From Brevibacillus choshinensis (lineage in GTDB: Bacteria; Bacillota; Bacilli; Brevibacillales; Brevibacillaceae), in contig NZ_CP069127.1 of the NCBI RefSeq assembly GCF_016811915.1, positions 2,207,001-2,271,000 on the forward strand: a DNA stretch of 64,000 nucleotides. Direction: 5' to 3'. A program made the position numbers and the translations under genes. Positions within the stretch are counted from its first letter, which is position 1, and every line of letters starts with the position of its first letter. A model generated the notes under the pieces. That model was given only the letters and a program-made list of their open reading frames with translations. It did no database searches and had not been told where the DNA came from. Shown in pieces: positions 15,906-23,870 of the stretch.

Positions 15906-17081
15906 GTGACTTGGAATCCTGAGGCTTTAGCAGCTGAAGTGGCAGACCAGGTAGTGGCGTGGCGCCGGCATTTGCATCAAAATCCAGAGCTTTCTTTTCA
16001 AGAAAACAAGACTTCCCAGTACGTGTATGAAACATTGGCTTCCTTTGGCAATCTTGAATTGTCACGTCCGACTCCGACGAGCGTGGTCGCCAGGTTGATC
16101 GGCAAACAGCCAGGTCCTGTTCTCGGCATACGTGCGGATATCGATGCATTGCCGATTCAGGAAGAAAATCAGGTGCCTTATGCTTCCACCCAAGCAGGAG
16201 TCATGCATGCATGCGGGCACGACGGTCATACGGCCATGCTGCTCGGAACAGCCAAGATCCTGTCTCAGTTCAAGGATCGGATCAAAGGAGAAGTGCGGTT
16301 CTTTTTCCAGCACGCGGAGGAATTGCCGCCAGGTGGAGCGGCAGAAATCGTCAAGACCGGTGCAGCTGACGGCATGGATTCCATTATCGGCATTCATCTT
16401 GCGTCCTATATGCCTGTCGGAAAATTCGGTGTTCTATACGGGGCGCTCACTTCTTCAACCGACCGCTTTGACATCACCATTCAGGGCAAGGGAGGACACT
16501 CTTCCCAACCGGAAATGACAGTAGACCCGATTGTGATCGGGGCCCAGGTCATTACTCATCTGCAGCAAATCGTCTCCCGCAATGTCAGTGCGTTGGACAA
16601 GCTCGTCATCTCCGTCACCATGCTGAATGCAGGGACAGCCTACAACATCATACCGGACACGCTGACGCTGACAGGCTCTACCCGGTGTTTTGATGCAGAA
16701 ATCCGCAAGAATATTCCGATGTGGATCGAACGCATTGTCAAGGGAGTCACGGATGCTCACGGCGCTTCCTACGAGTTCACCTATTCGCTCGGCTACACAT
16801 CCGTAGTGAATGATACGCAGGTCACGAGGATGATGGAAGATACGATTCGCGAGCGCTGGGGAGAGGAAGACATCATCTATATTGACCCGCTGATGCCGGG
16901 CGAGGATTTTTCAGCGTATCTGGAAAAGGCACCTGGCTGCTTCATCCAGCTCGGGGCAGGGAATGAAGAAAAAGGCTTTACGTATCCTCATCACCATCCG
17001 CGTTTTGACTTCGATGAGGATAGCATGATTCGCGGTGTGGAGCTTTTCATTCGAGCGGCAGAAAAAGTGGTAATGAAATAA
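15906..17081 (+). CDS. M20-family amidohydrolase (N-acyl amino acid hydrolase type)
   Basis: A dinuclear metallopeptidase-fold enzyme that splits amide bonds of N-acylated or conjugated amino acids. The 391-residue protein has RRHLHQNPELSFQE, the metal-binding HACGHDGHTAMLLGTA, the catalytic glutamates in FQHAEELPPGGA, and the dimerisation lid GKGGHSSQPEMTVDPI, followed by PGEDFSAYLE near the end. GTG 15906 was preferred over TTG 15900 because AAGGAG ends 9 bases before the GTG but only 3 before the TTG. It is first in an operon with two membrane protein genes, which suggests that they import its substrate or export its product. Confidence 0.9.
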   Translation: MTWNPEALAAEVADQVVAWRRHLHQNPELSFQENKTSQYVYETLASFGNLELSRPTPTSVVARLIGKQPGPVLGIRADIDALPIQEENQVPYASTQAGVMHACGHDGHTAMLLGTAKILSQFKDRIKGEVRFFFQHAEELPPGGAAEIVKTGAADGMDSIIGIHLASYMPVGKFGVLYGALTSSTDRFDITIQGKGGHSSQPEMTVDPIVIGAQVITHLQQIVSRNVSALDKLVISVTMLNAGTAYNIIPDTLTLTGSTRCFDAEIRKNIPMWIERIVKGVTDAHGASYEFTYSLGYTSVVNDTQVTRMMEDTIRERWGEEDIIYIDPLMPGEDFSAYLEKAPGCFIQLGAGNEEKGFTYPHHHPRFDFDEDSMIRGVELFIRAAEKVVMK

Positions 17082-17108
17082 ACAATAAGGATCTACGGGG
17101 GGTACATC

Positions 17109-17945
17109 ATGACGGAGCAACGCGTTAATGTGTTCAAGCTGCACTTCATTGTACTGATACTGGTCGCTCTCACGGAGTTCATCGGTACGAAAAAAATCAA
17201 TATCGGGATCGGGGTCATCGCCTTGTTTCCCATGCTTTATGCACTAATACTCGGGGGCTTCATCAGCTGGCCGAAGTTCAAATGGCTGAAGGAAAAAGAA
17301 ATGAATGCCGCAGCCAGCATTTTGGGGCTTTCCTTTTTTCTATTCATCTGCAAGCTGGGAGCCAACATCGGTCCTGAGCTGCCCAAATTGATGAGCTCTG
17401 GTGTTTCCCTTCTGTTCCAGGAAGTCGGTCACATCGTGGGTACGATTGCGCTGGGCTTGCCTGTCGCTCTGTGGATCGGTCTGAAGCGTGAGGCGATCGG
17501 TGCGACGTATTCTCTCGACCGTGAGCCAAACCTCGCCATTATCGTGGAAAAATTCGGTGCGAATTCTCCTGAAGCGCGCGGAGCACTCGGGGTATACATT
17601 TGCGGAACGCTCTTCGGTGCCATTTACATGTCGATTTTAGCTAGCCTCTTGGGCAGCAGCGGGCTGTTCCACCCGATTTCCCTCGCGATGGGTGCAGCAG
17701 TAGGCTCTGGCAGCATGATGGCGGCTGCAACCGGCTCATTGGCTGTCATCTTCCCGGAAGCGGCAAAAGACATTGCGTTTTACTCCGGGGCAGCCAATCT
17801 GATCATGAGCATTATCGGGACGTATGTATGTATTTTTGTTTCCCTCCCACTCACTCAGCGCCTGTATAAATCGCTGGAGCCGATCATTGGGCGCAAAAGC
17901 AAACATCATCAGAACCACCAAGAAGGGGGGCAGCATAGCGCATGA
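17109..17945 (+). CDS. DUF3100-family membrane protein
   Basis: A 278-residue integral membrane protein with about eight hydrophobic segments. The N-terminal FKLHFIVLILVALTEFIGT and IGIGVIALFPMLYALILGG are typical of DUF3100. The glycine/alanine/serine-rich AMGAAVGSGSMMAAATGSLAVIFPE resembles helix-breaking substrate loops of carboxylate transporters. It lies 27 bp after the amidohydrolase and its stop overlaps the next start, so the three genes form one operon. DUF3100 has no firmly assigned function; a transporter subunit is inferred. Confidence 0.8.
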   Translation: MTEQRVNVFKLHFIVLILVALTEFIGTKKINIGIGVIALFPMLYALILGGFISWPKFKWLKEKEMNAAASILGLSFFLFICKLGANIGPELPKLMSSGVSLLFQEVGHIVGTIALGLPVALWIGLKREAIGATYSLDREPNLAIIVEKFGANSPEARGALGVYICGTLFGAIYMSILASLLGSSGLFHPISLAMGAAVGSGSMMAAATGSLAVIFPEAAKDIAFYSGAANLIMSIIGTYVCIFVSLPLTQRLYKSLEPIIGRKSKHHQNHQEGGQHSA

Positions 17946-18379
17946 ATCAAGTACTGACGATTTTACTCATTGGCGTTATCGCTCTTTTGGGCAACTGGAT
18001 TGGTTACAAGGTGCCTCCAATGGAATCGGTTCCAGGCATTTTGCTCTTGGCTGTTATCACGTTGATCGGAATGGGCTTTACCCGGATCTTGCCATTCAAG
18101 TCTCCTGTCATCGTATGGATTTCCTTGTTCGCCATGATCGCAACTTCTCCGTTTTTCCCAGGCAATGCGTTTACAGCGGCCGCGATCGGAAAGATCAATC
18201 TGCTGGCACTCGCTACTCCGATCCTCGCTTATGCGGGTCTGTCGCTGGGGAAAGACATTCATCTGTTCAAGCAGCTCAGCTGGCGCATCGTGGTCGTTTC
18301 ATTGGTCGTCTTCACAGGGACTTTCCTGTTTGCCACGCTGTTTGCGGAAATCATCTTCAAGATTCAAGGGAAATTTTAA
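17942..18379 (+). CDS. Small polytopic membrane protein, partner of DUF3100 protein
   Basis: A 145-residue protein of about four to five transmembrane helices, starting at an ATG that overlaps the DUF3100 stop (ATGA). The segment PMESVPGILLLAVITLIGM and the polar helix ends resemble one half of a transporter. The size ratio (278 plus 145 residues) recalls two-subunit carboxylate carriers such as MadM/MadL, though no clear homology is visible. It probably forms a complex with the DUF3100 protein; this is inference from coupling and topology. A terminator follows. Confidence 0.75.
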   Translation: MNQVLTILLIGVIALLGNWIGYKVPPMESVPGILLLAVITLIGMGFTRILPFKSPVIVWISLFAMIATSPFFPGNAFTAAAIGKINLLALATPILAYAGLSLGKDIHLFKQLSWRIVVVSLVVFTGTFLFATLFAEIIFKIQGKF

Positions 18380-18398
18380 GATTCGTGTCTCATTTGAA

Positions 18399-18434
18399 AG
18401 CCTCCATGCGCGATTGCGCCGTGGAGGTTCTTTA
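18399..18434 (+). terminator. Terminator after the amidohydrolase operon
   Basis: CCTCCA (18401-18406) and TGGAGG (18422-18427) with inner GCGC-GATT-GCGC pairing, followed by TTCTTT. Confidence 0.7.
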
Positions 18435-18531
18435 TGTAGGCAAAAAGAATTGATCGATCAGGAAATGACGGGTATACTCGTAATAATCAGAACATTGCGG
18501 GATCATAGAGAGAGTCGGGAGTGGAGAAAAC

Positions 18532-19323
18532 ATGATTATCGATGTCAAAAACGTCAGTTGGGAGCGGGATGAGACGTCCATTTTGGACAACGTCAATTGG
18601 CAGGTCAAAGAAGGAGAGCACTGGTGTCTGGTCGGTCTGAATGGCTCCGGGAAGACAAGCTTGCTCAAAATCATCAGCGGGTACACATGGCCGACCAAGG
18701 GCGAAGTGAAAGTGCTGGACAATTTGTACGGGACGGTAGACCTAAGGGAAGTGCGCAAATCGATCGGATGGGTCAGCACGGCATTGATGGCACAGCTCCA
18801 TGAGCACGAGACAGCCTTTCGCATTATTTTGAGCGGGAGAGAAGCTACGATTGGCCTGTATTCGGCTCCGAGAGAAGAGGATGTGAGGACCGCACAGGAA
18901 CTGCTGGTGACCTTCGGCTGCGAGGCATTAAAAAATCGTCCCTACGGCGCTCTTTCCCAAGGAGAACGGCAAAAAGTGCTGATTGCACGAGCGCTCATGG
19001 CGAAGCCTCGCCTGCTGATCTTGGACGAGCCTTGTACAGGACTCGACCTGCTGTCTCGGGAACAGCTTCTTCAGATGATCGAGACCATCGCGAAGCAGCC
19101 GGATGGACCTACCTTGGTGTATGTCACGCATCATATCGAAGAGATATTGCCCTGCTTCACGCACACGCTTTTATTGAAGGACGGCAAGGTGGATCAGTCA
19201 GGGGAAACGGATCAGGTATTGACGCCAGAGGAGCTGACTCGCTTTTTCGGAGTGAGCGTAGACATTCGTCGTTCACAGGGGAGGGCTTGGATCAGCCTCG
19301 GCGAAGAGGCTGTTATCCGCTAA
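18532..19323 (+). CDS. ABC transporter ATP-binding protein (YlmA-like)
   Basis: A 263-residue ATPase with Walker A LVGLNGSGKTSLLK, Q-loop region WVSTALMAQL, signature LSQGERQKV (variant of LSGGQ), Walker B LLILDEP and switch histidine in YVTHHIEE. The order and the HEHETAFRIILSGR stretch resemble B. subtilis YlmA and molybdate-type ModF ATPases. No permease gene is adjacent, so the partner is unknown or the protein acts alone. ATG 18532 follows GGAG. Confidence 0.88.
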   Translation: MIIDVKNVSWERDETSILDNVNWQVKEGEHWCLVGLNGSGKTSLLKIISGYTWPTKGEVKVLDNLYGTVDLREVRKSIGWVSTALMAQLHEHETAFRIILSGREATIGLYSAPREEDVRTAQELLVTFGCEALKNRPYGALSQGERQKVLIARALMAKPRLLILDEPCTGLDLLSREQLLQMIETIAKQPDGPTLVYVTHHIEEILPCFTHTLLLKDGKVDQSGETDQVLTPEELTRFFGVSVDIRRSQGRAWISLGEEAVIR

Positions 19324-19406
19324 GTTTTACAGGGAAAGCACGCTCGAGTATGTTTGTGTATAATAGGAGTAGGAACTGTATCTGGGAGGAGAGGAGAGAT
19401 GGAGGC

Positions 19407-20096
19407 ATGACCAATGTGGTTGCACCGATCGCAGACTCCACCTGGGCGATCATCACCTATGAAGATGCGTGGAAAAGCAACATTAACAGCTACGTAATCA
19501 AACAAGGTGACTCGTATGTATTGATCGATTCCCAGCTGCGTAAGCATCGCGCCTTTTTGCAGAAATCGCTTGAGGATATCGGGGCCAAAGCCGAGAAAAT
19601 CGAATACGTCTATTTTACGCATCGTCACCCCGATCATATCGGCAACGCTGACTTGTTTCCATCCCGGAACAACTGGATACACCTGGACGATTATTATGAA
19701 CTGGACGATTTTTCTCAGACGCTTTTCGGTCATACCTTTACCGGAAGCGGGGGAGATCTGCCATCGTTGCGATTTCGACAACTTTCCTATCACACAGAAG
19801 GCTCCGTGGCCTTATTTGATCCGCAGACGAAGGTTTGCTTTACAGGGGATCATCTTTGTTTTCCCGATGCAGATCTGGGGAGCATCGTAGGGGAAGAGCC
19901 TGAGGTTCGCCAAGCGTATAAGCAATATGTACAGATGTGGAAAGTAAAAGAGCCGGATCGTGTTCAGGAATACGCCGAAGGATTGGAAATCTTGCTGGAT
20001 TGGCCCATCGAGATATTGGCTACGGGTCATGGACCGATTCTAAAAGGGGATATCGTTCCGTTCATTCAAGAGATCCTTTCCATCGTTCGCAGCTAA
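19407..20096 (+). CDS. MBL-fold metallohydrolase
   Basis: A 229-residue hydrolase of the metallo-beta-lactamase superfamily. The zinc motif HxHxDH is present as THRHPDHIGN, followed by the histidine in SYHTEGSVA, the aspartate in CFTGDHLCF and the histidine in ATGHGPIL. ATG 19407 follows an AGGAGAG tract; a GGAGG lies only one base before it, so the exact choice is slightly uncertain. A TATAAT box at 19362-19367 suggests its own promoter. The substrate is not evident. Confidence 0.87.
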   Translation: MTNVVAPIADSTWAIITYEDAWKSNINSYVIKQGDSYVLIDSQLRKHRAFLQKSLEDIGAKAEKIEYVYFTHRHPDHIGNADLFPSRNNWIHLDDYYELDDFSQTLFGHTFTGSGGDLPSLRFRQLSYHTEGSVALFDPQTKVCFTGDHLCFPDADLGSIVGEEPEVRQAYKQYVQMWKVKEPDRVQEYAEGLEILLDWPIEILATGHGPILKGDIVPFIQEILSIVRS

Positions 20097-20100
20097 AACC

Positions 20101-20144
20101 AAAAGACTTGTGCGGCCCATCGGGTGCTGACACAAGTCTTTTTG
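20101..20144. terminator. Bidirectional terminator
   Basis: AAAAGACTTGTG pairs with CACAAGTCTTTT, 12 bp, between the convergent MBL and SurA-like genes. Confidence 0.9.
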
Positions 20145-20151
20145 CATGGGA

Positions 20152-20775
20152 TTATTCTTTTTTGTCTTTTTCCTTTTCTTGCAGGGTAGGGTCCATAATT
20201 TCTACATGGTATTTTTTATGCAGGTCTTCGAGCCACTTATCGATATTGGCTCTTCTATTTTTGTCTTTCACTTTTTCAGCGATTTCAGGACGTGCTTGCT
20301 CCAGCGTTTGCTTTGCATATTTGTCCTTGTTTTTCTCGTAGTAAGCCTTGATCTGTTCATCGGTTACCGGGAACGCTTTTTCCAGCAATTTATCACGCAT
20401 CATAATCAGGCGCGTCTTTTCACGGAATTCCTGCTCCGTTGTTTTTTTCTCATCCAGATACTCCTGGAATTTCTCCGGAGTGCCCAGCTTTTCTTTTATA
20501 GGATTGATGAGCTTGTCCAGCTCTTGATCGGAGACCGTGACCCCCTGCGCCTTTGCTTCTTGGCGGAAGAGCTCAGCAGCCACAAGCTGTGTCATGGCAG
20601 ATGCTCCGGATTTTTTCTTGAGCTCATCGTACACTTGCGTTTGCGTGATGGTAGTATTTCCAATCTTGGCTGCCACTGCTTCGGAGGTCGTCTCTTTCGC
20701 TTGAGATACACCAATCACGGCGAGGCCGAGTATTAATACGGATACAGTAAGGACGGATACATCAAATTTCTTCAT
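20152..20775 (-). CDS. Secreted SurA N-terminal-like chaperone domain protein
   Basis: The 207-residue protein starts at ATG 20775, 8 bases after GAGAGGG, and has a signal peptide (MKKFDVSVLTVSVLILGLAVIG...QAK) without a lipobox cysteine. The mature part has the helical chaperone module of SurA/PrsA proteins: AAKIGNTTITQTQVYDELKKKSG, LVAAELFRQEAKAQGVTVSDQELDKLI and EQEFREKTRLIMMRDKLLEKAFPVTDEQIKAYYEKN. No parvulin PPIase domain follows, so it would fold or hold exported proteins without isomerase activity. An in-frame start further upstream lacks a good ribosome binding site. Confidence 0.85.
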   Translation of the reverse strand: MKKFDVSVLTVSVLILGLAVIGVSQAKETTSEAVAAKIGNTTITQTQVYDELKKKSGASAMTQLVAAELFRQEAKAQGVTVSDQELDKLINPIKEKLGTPEKFQEYLDEKKTTEQEFREKTRLIMMRDKLLEKAFPVTDEQIKAYYEKNKDKYAKQTLEQARPEIAEKVKDKNRRANIDKWLEDLHKKYHVEIMDPTLQEKEKDKKE

Positions 20776-20906
20776 CGAGTTGACCCTCTCTTTCATTGCG
20801 TTTCTGCAAAAACAGTATAGGGCGTACATACGGGAGAAATATGTAACCCTCTCTTACAAGAATTCCACAATTGCCGGGCTGTCTTTTAGGGTTCCATGCA
20901 GGCAAA

Positions 20907-20940
20907 GAAAAAGCCGCACAGCCATTGCGTTTGTGCGGCT
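20907..20940 (-). terminator. Terminator after the TPR gene
   Basis: On the minus strand AGCCGCAC and GTGCGGCT form an 8-bp stem followed by TTTTTC. Confidence 0.85.
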
Positions 20941-20965
20941 CGTGAACCAGATGGAAATCTATGCG

Positions 20966-21655
20966 TCATCCAGCCTGTGTGGATGCTTTTTGCCATTCTT
21001 CCAGACGTTTCTCCAATTCTGACCGATTCAAATGGAGGAAGCTGGATGAGGATTTGCCCATCAATTGGCGCAGATGGGTGAGAGCGCGTTCGTAATTTCC
21101 TTTGGCAGCTTCGATTTCTGCGAGGCAGAACAGCTTCCACTCCCGTGCTGAACGCTTGGAGGCAATCAGTTGATACGCTTCCCAGGCACTTTCAACTTCT
21201 CCCAGACGTGCGTGAGAGCACGCGATCAGAGCCAAAGAATCTGTCATTCCCTGGTCGCGCTGATAGATGCGAAACGCAACCTCCAATGCTTCACTATAGC
21301 GACCGGATGAATAATAGACAATCGCCAAATTGTAGAACAAATAGTGAATCATGGCTTGATTGAACAGCGAGGGCTGGTCCTTGCAGACATGAATCCCTTG
21401 GACGATGAACTTTTCCGCCAGTTCATAATTGCCGGTCATGATTTCATGTGTGGATTTATCGAGCATCGCTACTGCACGCGAGCGGTTCTTTCGATAGGAG
21501 GCGTCAAGCCATCTCAATCTCGCTTCTGCGCGGCGTTTGTTCAGGTTTGCCATATATTGAAAGCGGAATGGCCAGTGCAGTCGGATAAACATGACCAACA
21601 GCACAACACCCAGCCCCGCCAATGTTGACGTCAGATTCAGATTCAAATAATCCAC
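20966..21655 (-). CDS. Membrane-anchored TPR-repeat protein
   Basis: A 229-residue protein with an N-terminal membrane helix (TLAGLGVVLLVMFIRL) and a cytoplasmic helical region containing tetratricopeptide-like pairs, for example NYELAEKFIVQGI, MIHYLFYNLAIVYYSSGRYSEALEVAFRIY, ALIACSHARLGEVESAWEAY and AEIEAAKGNYERALTHLRQL. It probably acts as a membrane scaffold. The GTG start at 21655 is 10 bases after AGAGGG. Function is unknown. Confidence 0.82.
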   Translation of the reverse strand: MDYLNLNLTSTLAGLGVVLLVMFIRLHWPFRFQYMANLNKRRAEARLRWLDASYRKNRSRAVAMLDKSTHEIMTGNYELAEKFIVQGIHVCKDQPSLFNQAMIHYLFYNLAIVYYSSGRYSEALEVAFRIYQRDQGMTDSLALIACSHARLGEVESAWEAYQLIASKRSAREWKLFCLAEIEAAKGNYERALTHLRQLMGKSSSSFLHLNRSELEKRLEEWQKASTQAG

Positions 21656-21735
21656 GCAGATGACACCCTCTCTTCCCAGCTGCTTCTACTCATTCATCTT
21701 AGCACAGAACCAGTTCGCGTGACAGGGCATTGCCT

Positions 21736-23691
21736 TTATTTCGTCAGGGAGAGTCTGCCCAGCTGGCGGTTGCTGGAAAGCTCCTGGGCTGCGACGAAGC
21801 CTTCCGATACGGTGTAAAGCGTGTCATCGATGGTGAGGATTCGGTTGATATTATTCTTGCTGTCGTACCAGCCGTCACCTGCTTTTTTCAGCTCTTCGTC
21901 ACTGAGATGAGTGATTTTGCTGGTCAGGTGAAAGCCCGATTTCAGATCCAAATGATAGACGTAGGCACCCTGAAAGGTGAATGATCCGTATTCGCGGATG
22001 TCTTTTTTCGCTCTCTGTTCGGCACTCCGTTCATAGACGGTCACAGGAAAGGCTAGCAGCTCCTTCTCTTTGGAAAAGAGGAGGGCTTTATGGTTGGATA
22101 GCAACTCCGAATTCGTTCCCCGGTCGCCGATGACCGTCTTGAATTTTTCCTTTGGATGCGCGACATCTGACACATCAAACAGAGCGATTTTCATGCCTTG
22201 ATAAAAGGCCATGTCTTTGTCGGACTCGGCTTCCTTGCCAAAGCCGATGATGTGGTTTTCGTCATACGGATGAAGATAATCGCTGTAGCCGGGTATTTTC
22301 AGCGCACCGAGAATGGAAGGCGCAGCAGGCTTAGACAGGTCAATCACAAACAGCGGATCCACTTGTTTAAACGTCACCAGATAAGCGCGATTTCCGATAA
22401 AGCGAGCGGAATAGATGCGTTCCCCGGGCGCGATTCCTTCGAGTTTGCCATAGGTTTTCAGTTCCTTGTCGAGCACGTACAGATTGTTTTTGGACGTATT
22501 TTCATCCTGGCGCCACATCTCTCCGCTGGTCGTCGCGATCCGCAAATACCCATCGTGCTCATCGAGGGAAAACTGGTTCAGAATGCGGCCAGGCACTGTT
22601 CCTTTCCCCGAAAAGGAGAGTTTTCCGTCTGTCATCCCGAAGCGGTACACAGTCGTATTGCTTTTGGTGACGACGGGGACGAATGTCGGGGTTAAGGATT
22701 CCTTCAACGGTTTGGCGTTTTGCGGCCACTCATATTCCGTTACCGCTACGTAGAGATTGTCCTTGGAGGCATAGATGTTCTCGCCGGCACCGAGGTACGT
22801 GGAAAGCGACATTTTTTGTTCGGGACGATCCAGATTGACGCCTGCGACCATCAAATAATCGGGCTGAATGCTTTCCGGAAAATAACGGATGTCCGAATAG
22901 GGAACCGTTTGGAATTGCTCGCCTTGCACGCTGTCCCGGTACTGGGGTCCAGGTAGTTCGTTTTTCTCTTCGAGGATTGCGTAGGTATTCACATACTGGT
23001 TAGCGGTCAGGTACAGATTGGCACCGATCTTTCTCGATGACAGGTACTGTCCCTCCACATCCACCTGGCGGGTCAGTCGCGGATGAGTCTTGTCCCTGAT
23101 GTCGTAGATCATGGCTTTTACGGTTTGATGATCCTGTACGTAAGGAAGTCTTCGCTTCGACACGACCGATGATTGCATCTTCACAGACTCACTGGCTTGC
23201 CCGATGACAATCAATCGCCTCTCGTCTACATAGAGCTCAAGCGGCTGGAAAAGTCCGTTTTCATACGTGATGCGACTGCTGATTTTCATGCCGTCAGCAG
23301 GGGTGGCCAAAATGATCCGGACTTCCTGAGGAGTTGCCTGATAGACGTACTGGCCATCTGTTTTGACGATGTCGGCCTCATCGACTCCCTGCACCTGGGT
23401 GTTCGTCGTCGAGAAGTCGGCGGATCCGCCTAAAGCGGTGTCGGCGCTTTTGGCCATGGGAGCGGCCGGAGCCGCGACGGCAGCGGATTCCATGTAGATC
23501 GGGCCAGCATTGGTTCGCGAGTTTTTCTCCAGCAGTTTCTTCAGCTGGCTGTATGATCCTACGACAGGCAAAACGTCTTTTTGCCGGGACGGCAGCTCTT
23601 CCTCACCGAATGCCCCGGCTGCTGTGAAAAATGGCGTGAGTGCCAGCGTGAGAGCAGTGGCGACAAGCAGGTAGGGCCATTTTTTCTTCAT
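21736..23691 (-). CDS. Secreted beta-propeller protein
   Basis: A 651-residue exported protein. MKKKWPYLLVATALTLALTPFFTAAGAFG is a clear signal peptide, and ATG 23691 follows GGGGGG. The mature part matches the secreted beta-propeller family distantly related to WD40 (COG4880): FSTTNTQVQGVDEADIVKTDGQYVY is its hallmark, followed by repeated blades such as FSLDEHDGYLRIATT, GERIYSARFIGNRAYLVTF and KIPGYSDYLHPYDENHIIGFG. The role is not established; surface localisation is likely. It diverges from the fumarase gene. Confidence 0.88.
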   Translation of the reverse strand: MKKKWPYLLVATALTLALTPFFTAAGAFGEEELPSRQKDVLPVVGSYSQLKKLLEKNSRTNAGPIYMESAAVAAPAAPMAKSADTALGGSADFSTTNTQVQGVDEADIVKTDGQYVYQATPQEVRIILATPADGMKISSRITYENGLFQPLELYVDERRLIVIGQASESVKMQSSVVSKRRLPYVQDHQTVKAMIYDIRDKTHPRLTRQVDVEGQYLSSRKIGANLYLTANQYVNTYAILEEKNELPGPQYRDSVQGEQFQTVPYSDIRYFPESIQPDYLMVAGVNLDRPEQKMSLSTYLGAGENIYASKDNLYVAVTEYEWPQNAKPLKESLTPTFVPVVTKSNTTVYRFGMTDGKLSFSGKGTVPGRILNQFSLDEHDGYLRIATTSGEMWRQDENTSKNNLYVLDKELKTYGKLEGIAPGERIYSARFIGNRAYLVTFKQVDPLFVIDLSKPAAPSILGALKIPGYSDYLHPYDENHIIGFGKEAESDKDMAFYQGMKIALFDVSDVAHPKEKFKTVIGDRGTNSELLSNHKALLFSKEKELLAFPVTVYERSAEQRAKKDIREYGSFTFQGAYVYHLDLKSGFHLTSKITHLSDEELKKAGDGWYDSKNNINRILTIDDTLYTVSEGFVAAQELSSNRQLGRLSLTK

Positions 23692-23788
23692 CGTATTCCC
23701 CCCGAAAAGATATCTAGTAGCGGTACGGTTTCTGATAATAGGACGATGGGTTTCGGCAAATGTTTCACACTTCTGCTGGCACATTCTA

Positions 23789-23817
23789 CGGACAGGTGGG
23801 AGAGCGTGTGCTATAAT
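23789..23817 (+). promoter_or_regulatory. Probable promoter of the fumarase gene
   Basis: CGGACA (23789-23794), 17 bp, then TATAAT (23812-23817) with an upstream TGC giving an extended -10. Confidence 0.65.
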
Positions 23818-23870
23818 AATAGGCGGTTTATGATACCAATCACACCACTTCGTCAAAAGGGGCGTCATAG

